Shown: positions 7,343 through 16,730, counted from the first letter of the stretch. The stretch: 64,000 nucleotides of DNA from Collinsella sp. (GCA_019419455.1 DXZW01000032.1:66570-130569); one strand, 5' to 3'. The notes: generated from the letters alone by a model not told the origin. A program made the numbers and translations.

Positions 7343-10024
7343 CTAGTCCTCGAGCAGGTCCTCGATAAAGCCGACGCGGTAGTTTTTGAAGATGACCTCG
7401 CCGCCGTCTTGCGTGGCGTCCAGATCGACATCGCCCATGATGCCAAAGTCGTGGTCGCCATCCTCGTCGGCAAAGATCTGGTGCACGTGCCATACGTGCG
7501 CGGTCTTCTCGTCGGACTCATCGATGGAAAACATCGCGGCGCTGCGGGCATCTCCGTCGGTGAGGATTTCCTCGTGCTGCTCGTGGTAAGCGTCGAGTGC
7601 TTTTTGCCAGCGGATCTCGCTCATGCCCCAGTCGTCGTCGAGCTCGCCCAGGTCGCGAACGTGCTCGCGGGCGGCAAGGGTCACGCGGCGGAAGAGCGCG
7701 TTGCGCACCAACAGCGTGCAGCCGCGGCGGTCCGCCACGACCTCGTCGATGCCCTGCGGCGGCGTGGTGTCGAGGGCTGCCGGGTTGCCAGCGTTCTCCC
7801 ACTCGTCCACCAGGCTCGAGTCGACCGAGCGCACCACAAAGCCCAGCCACGAGATAATGTCGCGCAGGCGCTCGTCGCGCTTCTCGATGGGTACGGTGCG
7901 GTCGAGCGAACGGTAGGCCTCTGCCAGGTAGCGCAGCAAAATACCCTCGGAGCGGGCGATGCCGAGCTTTTGAATGTAGCCCTTAAAATCGCTCGCGCTT
8001 TCCAGCATATCGCGCAGAACGCTCTTGGGAGAGAGCTGATAGTCGTTTGCCCAGGGTACTTCCTGGCAGTACTTGTCAAAAGCGGCGTCGAGCAAATTCT
8101 CGAGCGGCTTTTCGTACGTGACGTCTTGAATGCGCTCCAGACGCTCCTCATATTCGATGCCGTCGGCCTTCATCTCGGCCATAGCGCGATCGCGTGCTGC
8201 GCGCTCCTGTGCGCGCAGCACCTGCTTGGGATCCTCGAGCGTTGCCTCGACCATTGAGATTAAGTCCATGGTATAGGTCTCGCTCTCGGGATCGAGCAGC
8301 TCCAACGCGGCAAGCAAGAACGGCGAGAGCGGCTGATCGAGCGCGAAGTCCTCGGGCAGATCGACCGTCAGCGCATAGTCGATGTCTGGTGCGGCGTCAG
8401 CCGGGGCATCGGGTGCGGGCGGCACCTCGGCGCGCACGACGACGCCGGAATCGATGAGCGTGGCGAAGATTTCGTCGGCGCGAACCTCGAGCTTGGCCTT
8501 TTCCTCGGGCGTTTGCAGGCTTGTCTCGATGAGGTCGTGCACGCGGGCTCGCGCATCGCCGCCCTGCTCGACCACGCTAATCACCATGGAGTGCGTGATG
8601 CGCAGGCGCGGCTTGAGCGTTTCTGGCTGCGTCTCGATCAGGCGCTCAAAGGTCTGCTTATTCCAGGTGACAAAGCCCTCGGGTGCCTTCTTCTTTTTAA
8701 TCTTACGGAGTTTTTTGGGGTCGTCGCCCGCTTTGGCCATAAGCTTGGCATTCTCAATCTCGTGCTCGGGTGCCTCGGCAATCACCATGCCCTCGGTATC
8801 GAAGCCCGAGCGGCCGGCGCGACCGGCAATCTGATGAAACTCGCGGGCGCGCAGACGACGCATCTTGTAGCCGTCGAACTTGGTGAGCGCGGTGAGTACC
8901 ACGGTGTGGATGGGTACGTTGATGCCGACGCCGAGCGTATCGGTGCCGCAGATGACGGGCAACAGGCCCTGTTGTGCCAAGCGCTCGACCAGCAGACGAT
9001 AGCGCGGCAACATGCCAGCATGGTGCACGCCGACGCCGCATCCGAGCAAGCGCTTAAGAATCTTGCCAAAGGCCGTGGAGAAGCTCATGCCTTTGGCAGC
9101 TTCCTTAATGGCCTCGCGCTGCGCCTTGCTGGCGATGCCAAAATTGGCGAGCGACTGCGCCGTCGCAAGGGCGGCATCCTGGCTAAAGTGCACGATATAG
9201 AGCGGGGCCTCGCCACGGCGCATGGCGAGCTCGACGGTGCCCTCGAGGGAGGTCGTCACATAGTCGTAGCTCAGCGGAACAGGACGCGGGGCGTCGACAA
9301 CCAAGTCGCAAGCAGCGCCGGTGTGCTCCTCGAGTGAGGCGGCGATGGCAGTGACATCGCCGAGCGTGGCGCTCATGAGCATAAACTGCGTGTGGGGCAG
9401 GGTGAGCAGCGGCACCTGCCAGGCCCAACCGCGGTCGGGGTCGGCAAAGTAGTGGAACTCATCCATGGCCACGCAGCCCGCATCGGCGTCCTCACCCTCG
9501 CGCAGCGCATCGTTAGCAAGGATTTCGGCCGTGCAGCAGATGACGGGTGCCTTGGTGTTGATATGCGTGTCGCCGGTGATCATGCCGATGTTATCGCGGC
9601 CGAGCACCTGCACAAGGTCGAAGAACTTTTCGCTGACCAGGGCCTTGATGGGGGCCGTGTAATAACAACGCTTACCCTGCGCCATGCCCATAAAGAGCAT
9701 ACCCAGCGCGACGAGCGATTTACCCGATCCGGTCGGTGTGCCTAAGATGACGTGATCGCCGGCTGCCAGGTCCATGAGGGCCTCTTCTTGGTGATCCCAC
9801 AGTTCAATACCGCGATCGCTCGTCCATTCAAAGAAACGCTCGAAGGCCTGGTCGGGCGTGAGCCATGGCTCGGGCTCACTGCCATCCTCGGGCTCCCACC
9901 AGGTGGGGGAGAGCGCGCCGAGCGAGCCAAACTCGGCTTCGGTTCCCGTGCCGCCCGAGAATGAGCTGGCGGCGCCGGCGCCGGAGACGGTGCTGGCGGC
10001 GGTATCTGTCGTGGTCTGTGCCAT
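7343..10024 (-). CDS. SF2 DEAD/DEAH RNA helicase with DUF3516 C-terminal domain
   Basis: An 893-residue Ski2-like superfamily 2 helicase common in actinobacteria. The N-terminal 50 residues are a low-complexity Ala/Ser/Thr/Gly/Glu region. Walker A 'GTPTGSGKS' is at 95-103, followed by 'MDEFHYF' (motif II), 'MSATLGD' (motif III) and 'AGRAGRSGFD' (motif VI). The C-terminal third, with 'LSPKSVLRDMLE' and 'SEGILLRYLAEAYRSL', matches DUF3516. It probably remodels RNA in turnover or ribosome-related processing. The exact substrate is unknown. ATG at 10024 is preceded by a purine-rich but weak site. TrmB is next downstream of nothing shared: about 100 bases separate the two. Confidence 0.9.
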   Translation of the reverse strand: MAQTTTDTAASTVSGAGAASSFSGGTGTEAEFGSLGALSPTWWEPEDGSEPEPWLTPDQAFERFFEWTSDRGIELWDHQEEALMDLAAGDHVILGTPTGSGKSLVALGMLFMGMAQGKRCYYTAPIKALVSEKFFDLVQVLGRDNIGMITGDTHINTKAPVICCTAEILANDALREGEDADAGCVAMDEFHYFADPDRGWAWQVPLLTLPHTQFMLMSATLGDVTAIAASLEEHTGAACDLVVDAPRPVPLSYDYVTTSLEGTVELAMRRGEAPLYIVHFSQDAALATAQSLANFGIASKAQREAIKEAAKGMSFSTAFGKILKRLLGCGVGVHHAGMLPRYRLLVERLAQQGLLPVICGTDTLGVGINVPIHTVVLTALTKFDGYKMRRLRAREFHQIAGRAGRSGFDTEGMVIAEAPEHEIENAKLMAKAGDDPKKLRKIKKKKAPEGFVTWNKQTFERLIETQPETLKPRLRITHSMVISVVEQGGDARARVHDLIETSLQTPEEKAKLEVRADEIFATLIDSGVVVRAEVPPAPDAPADAAPDIDYALTVDLPEDFALDQPLSPFLLAALELLDPESETYTMDLISMVEATLEDPKQVLRAQERAARDRAMAEMKADGIEYEERLERIQDVTYEKPLENLLDAAFDKYCQEVPWANDYQLSPKSVLRDMLESASDFKGYIQKLGIARSEGILLRYLAEAYRSLDRTVPIEKRDERLRDIISWLGFVVRSVDSSLVDEWENAGNPAALDTTPPQGIDEVVADRRGCTLLVRNALFRRVTLAAREHVRDLGELDDDWGMSEIRWQKALDAYHEQHEEILTDGDARSAAMFSIDESDEKTAHVWHVHQIFADEDGDHDFGIMGDVDLDATQDGGEVIFKNYRVGFIEDLLED

Positions 10025-10122
10025 GTGTTTGCTTTCTCTCGCGATTGTCCGCCAACTATTATGGCGTAGCGGCGGCGCGGAGCGGCAGCGCGCGAGAAAA
10101 TGCAGGAAATGGGCGTGCGGTG

Positions 10123-10962
10123 CTAGCGTTCCTGAGGCAGGCGCTTCTTGCCTTTCCGGGCACGGTTTCTAAAGTTCTCGACGGCCTCTTCCATGCCGAG
10201 AGGCACGTAGGTGAGCTCATCGAGGTTATCGGGCAGGTAGCAGGCAAGGCTTTGCTCCTGCATGCGGCCCGCCGTGAGCTGCTCGTCGGTTGGCTGCGCA
10301 CCGGGTGTGGCGCAAATGCCATAGACGACGGCGCCCATCTCGCGCGTGCGGCATTCATATTCGGTCTCGGGATGCTCGGGATGGTCGCGGCGTACGTCGT
10401 CACTTACCCAAAGCGTGTCGTAGCCGGCCGCGGCAAACTGCCCCAGGGCGTAGTCGCGCAATGGCTTGCTGTCGGTGCGCAGCGTGACGGTGGCGTCGGC
10501 TGCAAAGAGCGAGCGATAGAGCATTAGATGGTCGACATGGACGAGTCGTTTTTTGGCGTACTTGGCCTTGGGCTGCGGCGTGGGAAAGTTAATGGTGATG
10601 GCATTGAGCTCGCCTGCGGCAAACAGCTGCGGCAGCGATGCGGCGCCTCGGGGCAGGACGAGTGCGTTGGATAGCTCCTGCTCGCAGATTTTCTGTGCGG
10701 CATAGGCGATGCAGATGGGCTCCTGGTCCATGCCGATAAAGAGGGTGTTTGGCTCGTGGGCCGCGCGCTCTACAAGGTACGTTCCCTTGCCACAGCCAAG
10801 ATCAAGGTGAAGGTGTTCGAAGGGCTTGCTGCCAGCTGGCGCACAGGCCTTGCGCCAATCTCCGGCATAGGCCTCGGGGTTCGTCTCAATCGCATCGGCG
10901 TAGCGCTCCAGGCGCTCCTCGAGCACAAAGTTCTTAGGCGTGCGAACGTGGACGGCTCCCAT
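10123..10962 (-). CDS. trmB: tRNA (guanine-N7-)-methyltransferase TrmB
   Basis: A 279-residue class I SAM methyltransferase predicted to form m7G46 in tRNA variable loops. The SAM loop is 'LDLGCGKGTYLVERA', followed by the acidic 'FIGMDQEP'. The TrmB substrate motif, usually 'FPDPWPKKRH', appears here as 'NFPTPQPKAKYAKKRLVH', so the Asp-Pro-Trp part is altered. A family-like 'TLRTDSKPLRDYAL' follows. The N-terminal extension and long C-terminal tail are unlike the roughly 210-240 residue norm. The start has a clear AAGGAG site. A diverged paralogue of TrmB with another target is the alternative. Confidence 0.82.
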   Translation of the reverse strand: MGAVHVRTPKNFVLEERLERYADAIETNPEAYAGDWRKACAPAGSKPFEHLHLDLGCGKGTYLVERAAHEPNTLFIGMDQEPICIAYAAQKICEQELSNALVLPRGAASLPQLFAAGELNAITINFPTPQPKAKYAKKRLVHVDHLMLYRSLFAADATVTLRTDSKPLRDYALGQFAAAGYDTLWVSDDVRRDHPEHPETEYECRTREMGAVVYGICATPGAQPTDEQLTAGRMQEQSLACYLPDNLDELTYVPLGMEEAVENFRNRARKGKKRLPQER

Positions 10963-11080
10963 GAGGCTCCTTGGTCATAAGTATGGAACGCATAGCTGCA
11001 CGTTCCGTCAATGGGTTGAAAAAGGGTGGGCGCAATGTGCCCGAAAGTTGCGGTGCGGCTCGGCGACGAGTCGTCAATGC

Positions 11081-11953
11081 CTACAGGCGCTTAAGAATCA
11101 CATAGCGGTTGAGCTCGCCGCTGCGACCGTCGGCATGGAAACGCTCAAGCTCGCGCACGGGGACCTCGCCGCTCTTGTAGAACGTACGGACGCCGCGCAC
11201 CAGGTCGGTGATCTGCTGATCATCAAAGTGATGGCAATAACGGTAGGCGTGACGGTCGTTTTGCCAGCCAATGAGGTGGTCGCCGGCTTCAAACTGCGCG
11301 GAATCGTAACCCTCAAACGGCGGGGTGAGCTCGGCGCGGGCTTCGGCGCGAACGGCCTTGCGCGCCATGCGCTCGTCGTTCATAAACTCCCAAAAACTGA
11401 TGGCGATGATGCCACCCGGGCGCGTTTGGCGCACCAAGGCATCAAGTACGCGTACACGGTACTCGCACGACGGCACATGGTGCATAAAGCCAAAGCAGAC
11501 CGAGATGTCGGCGAGCGGGGCGTCGAAAAGCACGTCGGGTGTCTCGGCGGGGTTGAGCTTCATAAGGGCGTCGAGTACGTCGAGTTCCTGGAAGTGCAGG
11601 TTGGGAATGCGCAGGGCGTGGCCGCGTGCATCGATGGCCAGGTCCTGGCACGAGTCGACACCATAGAACTCGAAGGGGCAGCTGGCGTCTGCCGAGGGGC
11701 TCGTGCCGTCCACGCCTTTGGCAGCCAGCGTGCCGCCGGCGGCAAAGTTCTCGAAGCGCATGTTGCCGCAGGCAAGGTCGAAGACGCGGACGGGATGCTC
11801 GATCGTGGCGACGTCGAGCTGTTCGAGCGCAATGTCCATGGTGCGCACCCAGCCGGGCCACGGGGCCTGACGCGTATCGGAAAAGGAGGCGGAGTGCTCG
11901 CGATAGAACGTGTTGTTGAGCTGGATGAGCGATGAGGCGAAATCGCGGTTCAC
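11081..11953 (-). CDS. Trm9-like class I SAM-dependent methyltransferase
   Basis: A 290-residue methyltransferase. Near its N terminus 'NTFYREHSASFSDTRQAPWP' resembles the Trm9/ALKBH8 signature, in which a Tyr...Phe-x-x-TR-x-x-PWP segment precedes the SAM fold. The SAM loop is 'VFDLACGNMRFENF', with 'FYGVDSC' as the acidic strand and 'ISVCFGFMHHVPS' as motif post II. Eukaryotic Trm9 methylates carboxymethyluridine at tRNA position 34, downstream of Elongator/Elp3. An Elp3 homologue lies 2 kb away. I chose GTG 11953 because GGAGGGAG precedes it. The upstream ATG at 12001 has no ribosome site. A metabolite methyltransferase remains possible. Confidence 0.72.
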   Translation of the reverse strand: MNRDFASSLIQLNNTFYREHSASFSDTRQAPWPGWVRTMDIALEQLDVATIEHPVRVFDLACGNMRFENFAAGGTLAAKGVDGTSPSADASCPFEFYGVDSCQDLAIDARGHALRIPNLHFQELDVLDALMKLNPAETPDVLFDAPLADISVCFGFMHHVPSCEYRVRVLDALVRQTRPGGIIAISFWEFMNDERMARKAVRAEARAELTPPFEGYDSAQFEAGDHLIGWQNDRHAYRYCHHFDDQQITDLVRGVRTFYKSGEVPVRELERFHADGRSGELNRYVILKRL

Positions 11954-12220
11954 GGCGCGGGACTCCCTCCGTTGGCGGTGCGGAATAAACAGTACGACCA
12001 TACTACCGTTAACGCCGCAACGGGGACAACCAAGCTACGGGTCATTGCTTTGTTTGGACACATTTCCGCAGCTCATATGCACCCGCAACCGCCGGTTGTC
12101 AAAAATCTCACTAGAATAGGTGGCATGCTTTTGGCGGTGGCGGATAGATTTTTAACTGTGCAAGGCGCCTTAAGAACAAAAACGGTCCGGCGGCACGGCT
12201 GGCATCACATAGGAGGAACC

Positions 12221-12943
12221 ATGAATGTAGAAACTGCGCAGCGGCTCGCCGACCTTCGTCGCAGCAAGGGTTTTAGCCAAGAAGGGTTGGCGCGAAAGCT
12301 GGGACTGTCGCGCCAGGCGGTCAGTAAATGGGAGCGTGCGGAGAGCTCGCCCGATACCGAGAACCTGATCTCGCTCGCAAAACTCTATGGCGTGAGTTTG
12401 GACGAGCTCCTCAATCCGAGTGACGAGATCGAGGACGATATCGAATTTGAGAACGAGGACCGCGCCCGTCAGCGCGAGGCCGAGGCCGCGGAGCGTGCCC
12501 GCACCCATGAGGCAGCGGCGCGCGCCACCGAGGCGGCAACACAGGCGAGTGATGCCGCGGCCAAGGCGGCGCAGGCGGCGAGTTGGAGCGCGCAGGCTGC
12601 CAATGCGGCGACGGCTCAGGTGACGGGTGCCGGTGCGACCAGCGTGACTCCGGTGAAAGGTCCGTTCCAGTCGTTCCCGTATTGGGCTGTGTGCTGGCTG
12701 CTGTTCTTTTTGCTGATGTTCCTGTTTGGCGCCGGCCCCTTTGCCGCACTGATCTTCTTTACGATTCCCATCTATCACTGGGTGGCGCGTGCGCTCGATG
12801 GTGATTGGGCGCGCGGGGATATTCAGGTTGGTCCGGCACCGGCGGTCGCTATGACTAAGGGGAAGAACGTTTCCGCTTCGGTTGACGCTGACATGGCTGC
12901 CGCGGCCACCGCTGAGCCGATTGCCAAAGAGGGTGATGAATGA
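12221..12943 (+). CDS. XRE-family regulator with C-terminal membrane segments
   Basis: A 240-residue protein with an N-terminal XRE/Cro helix-turn-helix (residues about 5-60: 'LRRSKGFSQEGLARKLGLSR' then 'QAVSKWERAES'). An Ala-rich, charged linker (about 75-140) follows, then two closely spaced hydrophobic segments ('YWAVCWLLFFLLMFLF', 'FAALIFFTIPIYHWV'). The plan is of a membrane-tethered DNA-binding protein. AGGAGGA lies directly before ATG 12221. The stop overlaps the start of the DUF4097 gene, so the two are co-translated. Such pairs are usual in envelope-stress modules of Gram-positive bacteria. A role as regulator of its own operon is an inference. Confidence 0.85.
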   Translation: MNVETAQRLADLRRSKGFSQEGLARKLGLSRQAVSKWERAESSPDTENLISLAKLYGVSLDELLNPSDEIEDDIEFENEDRARQREAEAAERARTHEAAARATEAATQASDAAAKAAQAASWSAQAANAATAQVTGAGATSVTPVKGPFQSFPYWAVCWLLFFLLMFLFGAGPFAALIFFTIPIYHWVARALDGDWARGDIQVGPAPAVAMTKGKNVSASVDADMAAAATAEPIAKEGDE

Positions 12944-13839
12944 TGAAGCTTTCGCATGAATCCAAGGTACGCTTGGGTGTTGGCATCGGAGCGTTTGTGC
13001 TTATCATCGGGCTTGTCTTTGGTGCTTCGCAGCTATTGGCTCATTCCGATATGGTGCGTACGACCGGTATTCTATCTGGAGATTTGTCTGATTTTGACGA
13101 TATGTTTGACGACGATGATCTCTTGGATAGCGGTAACTATTCCGCTCGGCCTCAGCAGCTTTCGAGCGAAACGTTTGATGCCGACGCGTTCCAATCGCTC
13201 GACTTGGACGTGACGTCGGGGACGGTCGAGGTTAAATGTGTCTCTGGCGGCCCGGTGCGTGTTATCGAAAGCGGTCGCGTTGCGAAGGGAACGTCTGCTT
13301 CTGATGCGGCTACCCGGAACCTTGCTGAGGTCAAGGGCTCTACGCTCAAGATCAGTCAGTTCGACTACGATGATAAGCGCGCGATTGACCGCACAATTAC
13401 CATTGAGCTGCCGCGAGATGTTGCGGATAACCTGGTGGGCATTACGGCGAATGTAGGGTCGGGCGACCTGGCGGTCGCGGACATTGCGTGCCATGATCTG
13501 GTTATAACGCTGAATTCGGGAGACGTTGAGTTTACGGGCACCGTGACCGACACCCTGAATGCCGAGGTCGGTTCGGGCGACATGACGTTCGATCTCTACC
13601 AGGCGCCCGCGAAGTCGATGGACGTGAGTGTGGGCTCGGGTGATGTGGAGATGACGGTTCCGAACTCTACGGGCTTTAAGGCGAGCCTCACCTTGGGCAG
13701 CGGCGACTTCGAGAGCGATTTCCTTCCGCTTGACTACGACGGCGAGACCATTTTGAATCTTGAATTCGATAATGGCGATAAGTCCGCCACGTATCGTTTT
13801 GAGGTTGGTTCGGGCGACATGTCATTTGATTCAGAGTGA
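12940..13839 (+). CDS. DUF4097 beta-repeat membrane-anchored protein
   Basis: A 299-residue protein with one N-terminal membrane helix ('GVGIGAFVLIIGLVFGASQLL') and a long external part built of repeated beta units marked by 'GSGD' ('VGSGDLAV', 'NSGDVEF', 'VGSGDMTF', 'VGSGDVEM', 'LGSGDFES', 'VGSGDMSF'). This is the DUF4097/adhesin-like beta-helix pattern. An acidic linker lies before the repeats. It starts at ATG 12940 or the adjacent ATG 12943, overlapping the regulator stop, with AAAGAGGGTG as ribosome site. Likely extracytoplasmic. Families of this kind accompany envelope-stress sensors, but the function here is unknown. Confidence 0.85.
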   Translation: MMKLSHESKVRLGVGIGAFVLIIGLVFGASQLLAHSDMVRTTGILSGDLSDFDDMFDDDDLLDSGNYSARPQQLSSETFDADAFQSLDLDVTSGTVEVKCVSGGPVRVIESGRVAKGTSASDAATRNLAEVKGSTLKISQFDYDDKRAIDRTITIELPRDVADNLVGITANVGSGDLAVADIACHDLVITLNSGDVEFTGTVTDTLNAEVGSGDMTFDLYQAPAKSMDVSVGSGDVEMTVPNSTGFKASLTLGSGDFESDFLPLDYDGETILNLEFDNGDKSATYRFEVGSGDMSFDSE

Positions 13840-13886
13840 CGGGCGGTTATCGAAGACTTATAAACCATAGCTGCGCTGTTTGATGG

Positions 13887-13926
13887 AGGCGCCGGAGCCG
13901 TGACGGGCTCCGGCGCCTTTGCCTTT
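13887..13926 (+). terminator. Terminator of the XRE-DUF4097 operon
   Basis: AGGCGCCGGAGCC (13887-13899) pairs with GGCTCCGGCGCCT (13906-13918), followed by TTTGCCTTT. It is a strong GC-rich stem with a T-rich tail. Confidence 0.88.
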
Positions 13927-13937
13927 ACAATGGGGGC

Positions 13938-15845
13938 ATGGAACAGATTATCTTGAACATACTTGAGGCCCTGCGTCGCGGCGAGACCGTGGACGACAAG
14001 GCGCTCGTCAAACTGATACATGCCGAGGCGCGCCGTGAGGGTGCCGACAAACGCGATTTGGCCAAGCGCCGTCTGCTGCCGTTCTACCAGCGGGTTAAAC
14101 GTGAGGAGCCGGCTCGTTGGGCTGCGTGGAATGTCGATACCGAGCTGGAACGTCGACTGCTGCAGGTGCTGCGTATGAAGCCTCGTCGCACGGCTTCGGG
14201 CGTGGCGACCATTACCGTCATTACCAAGCCCTGGCCATGCTCGGGCGATTGCCTGTTTTGCCCCAATGACCTGCGCATGCCTAAAAGCTATCTGCACGCC
14301 GAGCCGGCGTGCGCCCGTGCGGAGCAAAACTGCTTTGACCCGTATCTGCAGGTGAGCGCTCGTCTGACCGCGCTTTCGCAGATGGGGCATGCGACCGACA
14401 AGATAGAGCTCATCGTGCTCGGTGGCACCTGGAGCGACTATCCGCAAGGGTATCAAACGTGGTTTATGTCGGAGCTTTTCCGTGCGCTCAATGACGATGC
14501 CGTCGCCGGTGTGGCGGCAAACCCCATGTTGGCGCGTCCGGGCATCAGCCGTGCCGAGGCAGGGCGCCTGCTCGATGACGCTCCCGCCGATGCCCTGCCG
14601 CCGGTGGTAACAGAGCGCCGCGAGCGCTATCGGGCTGCCGGCATTGCGACAGACGAGGCTGAGCTTGCTGCCGGCGTTGCCGACGAGCAGGGGCGTGTGG
14701 ATGCTGTCGTTGGTGGCTATAACCGCGCAGTGCGCCGTCTGTACGGCCCCGGTACGCCATGGGGCGAGGCTGCCGAGTGGCAGACGGCAACGATGGAGGA
14801 GCTTGAGCGTCAGCAGCGCATCAACGAGACGGCGAAGCATCGCGTGGTGGGGCTCGTTATCGAGACGCGCCCCGATGCCGTAACGCCGCAGGCCCTCACG
14901 CTCATCCGCCGCCTGGGTTGCACCAAGATTCAGATGGGTATTCAGAGTCTTGACCAGCATCTACTCGATATCAACGAGCGCCGCATTTCGGTGGCGCAGA
15001 TCGAGCGGGCGTTTTCGCTCGCGCGCCTGTTTGGCTTTAAGATCCACGCGCACTTTATGCTCAACTTGCTGGGCGCCACGCCTGATGGGGACAAGTGCGA
15101 CTACGAGCGCTTTATGACCGAGGGCGCCTTTATGCCCGACGAGGTCAAGGTCTACCCGTGCGCGCTCATCGAGGGCTCGCGTCTGGTGGGCTGTTACGAG
15201 CGTGGCGAGTGGCGCCCCTATACCGAGGACGAGCTGCTCGATGTGTTGGCCGACGACATCGTGGTGACGCCGGCGTTCTGCCGCATCAGCCGCATGATCC
15301 GCGACTTTAGCTCCGATGACATCATGGTGGGCAACAAGAAACCCAACCTGCGCCAGCTCGTTGAGAACCGCTTGGCTGCTTGGGGTGACGGTGCGACGGT
15401 GCGTGAGATTCGCTATCGCGAGATCAGCACGGCGGGCGCCGACCTGGACGAGTTGACCCTTGACGAGGAAGTGGCGTACGAGACGCCGGTGACGCACGAG
15501 CGCTTTTTGCAGTGGGTGACACCGCAGGGCAAAATCGCGGGCTTTTTGCGCCTGTCGCTGCCCGACCGCGCGTTTGTTGCCGCGCATGCGGACGAGTTGC
15601 CGACGGTGTCGGACGAGGCGATGATTCGCGAGGTTCACGTGTATGGCATGGCGGCGCGCGTGGGCGATCAAGGCCAGGCGGCGCAGCATCACGGGTTAGG
15701 GCGTTTGCTCGTAGAACGTGCGTGCGAGATTGCCCGGGATGCGGGTTATGCGCGTATCAACGTGATTAGCGCGATTGGCACACGTGAGTACTATCGTCAT
15801 CTTGGATTTTATGACCATGGCCTTTATCTGCAAAAGGAGCTCTAG
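13938..15845 (+). CDS. elp3: Elp3-family tRNA U34 radical SAM/acetyltransferase
   Basis: A 635-residue homologue of the catalytic Elongator subunit, which installs a carboxymethyl group on wobble uridine from acetyl-CoA. A radical SAM cluster motif is at Cys101, Cys105 and Cys108 ('PCSGDCLFCPND'), a CX3CX2C spacing slightly tighter than the usual Elp3 CX4CX2C. The barrel continues through 'ELIVLGGTWSDYP', 'VVGLVIETRPDAV' and 'CTKIQMGIQSLDQ'. The C-terminal GNAT domain has 'QHHGLGRLLVERACEIA' and 'REYYRHLGFYDHG'. Only a weak G-rich site precedes ATG 13938. TACAAT at 13926-13931 sits so close that a leaderless transcript is possible. A Trm9-like gene lies upstream on the other strand. Confidence 0.88.
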   Translation: MEQIILNILEALRRGETVDDKALVKLIHAEARREGADKRDLAKRRLLPFYQRVKREEPARWAAWNVDTELERRLLQVLRMKPRRTASGVATITVITKPWPCSGDCLFCPNDLRMPKSYLHAEPACARAEQNCFDPYLQVSARLTALSQMGHATDKIELIVLGGTWSDYPQGYQTWFMSELFRALNDDAVAGVAANPMLARPGISRAEAGRLLDDAPADALPPVVTERRERYRAAGIATDEAELAAGVADEQGRVDAVVGGYNRAVRRLYGPGTPWGEAAEWQTATMEELERQQRINETAKHRVVGLVIETRPDAVTPQALTLIRRLGCTKIQMGIQSLDQHLLDINERRISVAQIERAFSLARLFGFKIHAHFMLNLLGATPDGDKCDYERFMTEGAFMPDEVKVYPCALIEGSRLVGCYERGEWRPYTEDELLDVLADDIVVTPAFCRISRMIRDFSSDDIMVGNKKPNLRQLVENRLAAWGDGATVREIRYREISTAGADLDELTLDEEVAYETPVTHERFLQWVTPQGKIAGFLRLSLPDRAFVAAHADELPTVSDEAMIREVHVYGMAARVGDQGQAAQHHGLGRLLVERACEIARDAGYARINVISAIGTREYYRHLGFYDHGLYLQKEL

Positions 15846-16724
15846 ATGAACAAGCCGAGTGTTTCTGCCGGCGTCGTTGCCGGCGTTGCTCTGGGGGCCG
15901 CGGCGCTTGGCGCGGCCGCTGTCGCTGTCCGTGCTGCCTGTCTGCAGGTTGCGCGAACCCGCCATGGGTTGGCGCGTGTGAAACGCGTGCACGATGAGGG
16001 AGGCGACGAAGTCCGTGTATTGGTGCAAGGCGGCGTTTACCAAAGCGCAAGCTACGTTGGCGAGCGTTGGGCGGAGCCCGTCTTTGCGTACTATCGCGCG
16101 TTTGACGACGTGTTTGAGGCTGAGGACGCAATGCGTGATGCTTACGGGCATGGTATCGACCGTATGCTCATGCTGGGCGGCGGCGGGTTTGCCTATCCCA
16201 AGTTTGCACTGATGTCGCACGAGAGCTTGCGCATGGACGTCATTGAGTACGATGCCGAGATTACGCGCCTGGCGCGCCGTTGGTTCTACCTGGACGAGCT
16301 GGAGCGCACGGTGGGCGATCGCCTGCGAGTGATTACCGCTGAGGCTCGCTCGTATCTGGGCGTGACGAGCGTGGGTCATCGTCGCTACGACGTGGTCGTG
16401 AGCGATTGCTTTGGCGGTGCCGAGCCCGTACGCGAGCTGGCGACGGTTGAGGCATTGCGTTTGGTGCGAGGCAGCCTGAACCCCGGGGGCATCTATGTTG
16501 CCAATATCGTGAGTGCGAACAGGGGGAGCGACGTGACGTTCCTGCGCGATTGCGTTGCCGCGGCACTTGAGGTATTCGCCCACGCCTGGGTGGTCCCATG
16601 CGGCGACGCGGAGTTCGGCGGCGAGGAAAACTACCTGCTCGTCGCCAGTGACGGCGATTATGCCTTTGCCGAAGCCGTGCCCTTCGACGCCGACTTCCTC
16701 GGCACCGTCCTTCACGACAAGTAA
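15846..16724 (+). CDS. Spermidine-synthase-like membrane-anchored methyltransferase-fold protein
   Basis: A 292-residue protein with an N-terminal Ala-rich hydrophobic helix (about 8-33) followed by a spermidine synthase-type Rossmann domain. Visible elements are 'QGGVYQSASY', 'RMLMLGGGGFAYPKF', 'MDVIEYDAEI', 'VVVSDCFGG' and 'NPGGIYVANIV'. True spermidine synthases carry a conserved Asp-Ala-Tyr in the active site. Here 'SDCFGG' replaces it, so polyamine synthesis is doubtful. Many short bacterial homologues have unknown substrates. It begins right after the Elp3 stop with AAAGGAG inside the Elp3 end, so the two genes are probably one transcript. Confidence 0.75.
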   Translation: MNKPSVSAGVVAGVALGAAALGAAAVAVRAACLQVARTRHGLARVKRVHDEGGDEVRVLVQGGVYQSASYVGERWAEPVFAYYRAFDDVFEAEDAMRDAYGHGIDRMLMLGGGGFAYPKFALMSHESLRMDVIEYDAEITRLARRWFYLDELERTVGDRLRVITAEARSYLGVTSVGHRRYDVVVSDCFGGAEPVRELATVEALRLVRGSLNPGGIYVANIVSANRGSDVTFLRDCVAAALEVFAHAWVVPCGDAEFGGEENYLLVASDGDYAFAEAVPFDADFLGTVLHDK

Positions 16725-16730
16725 GTCTCT

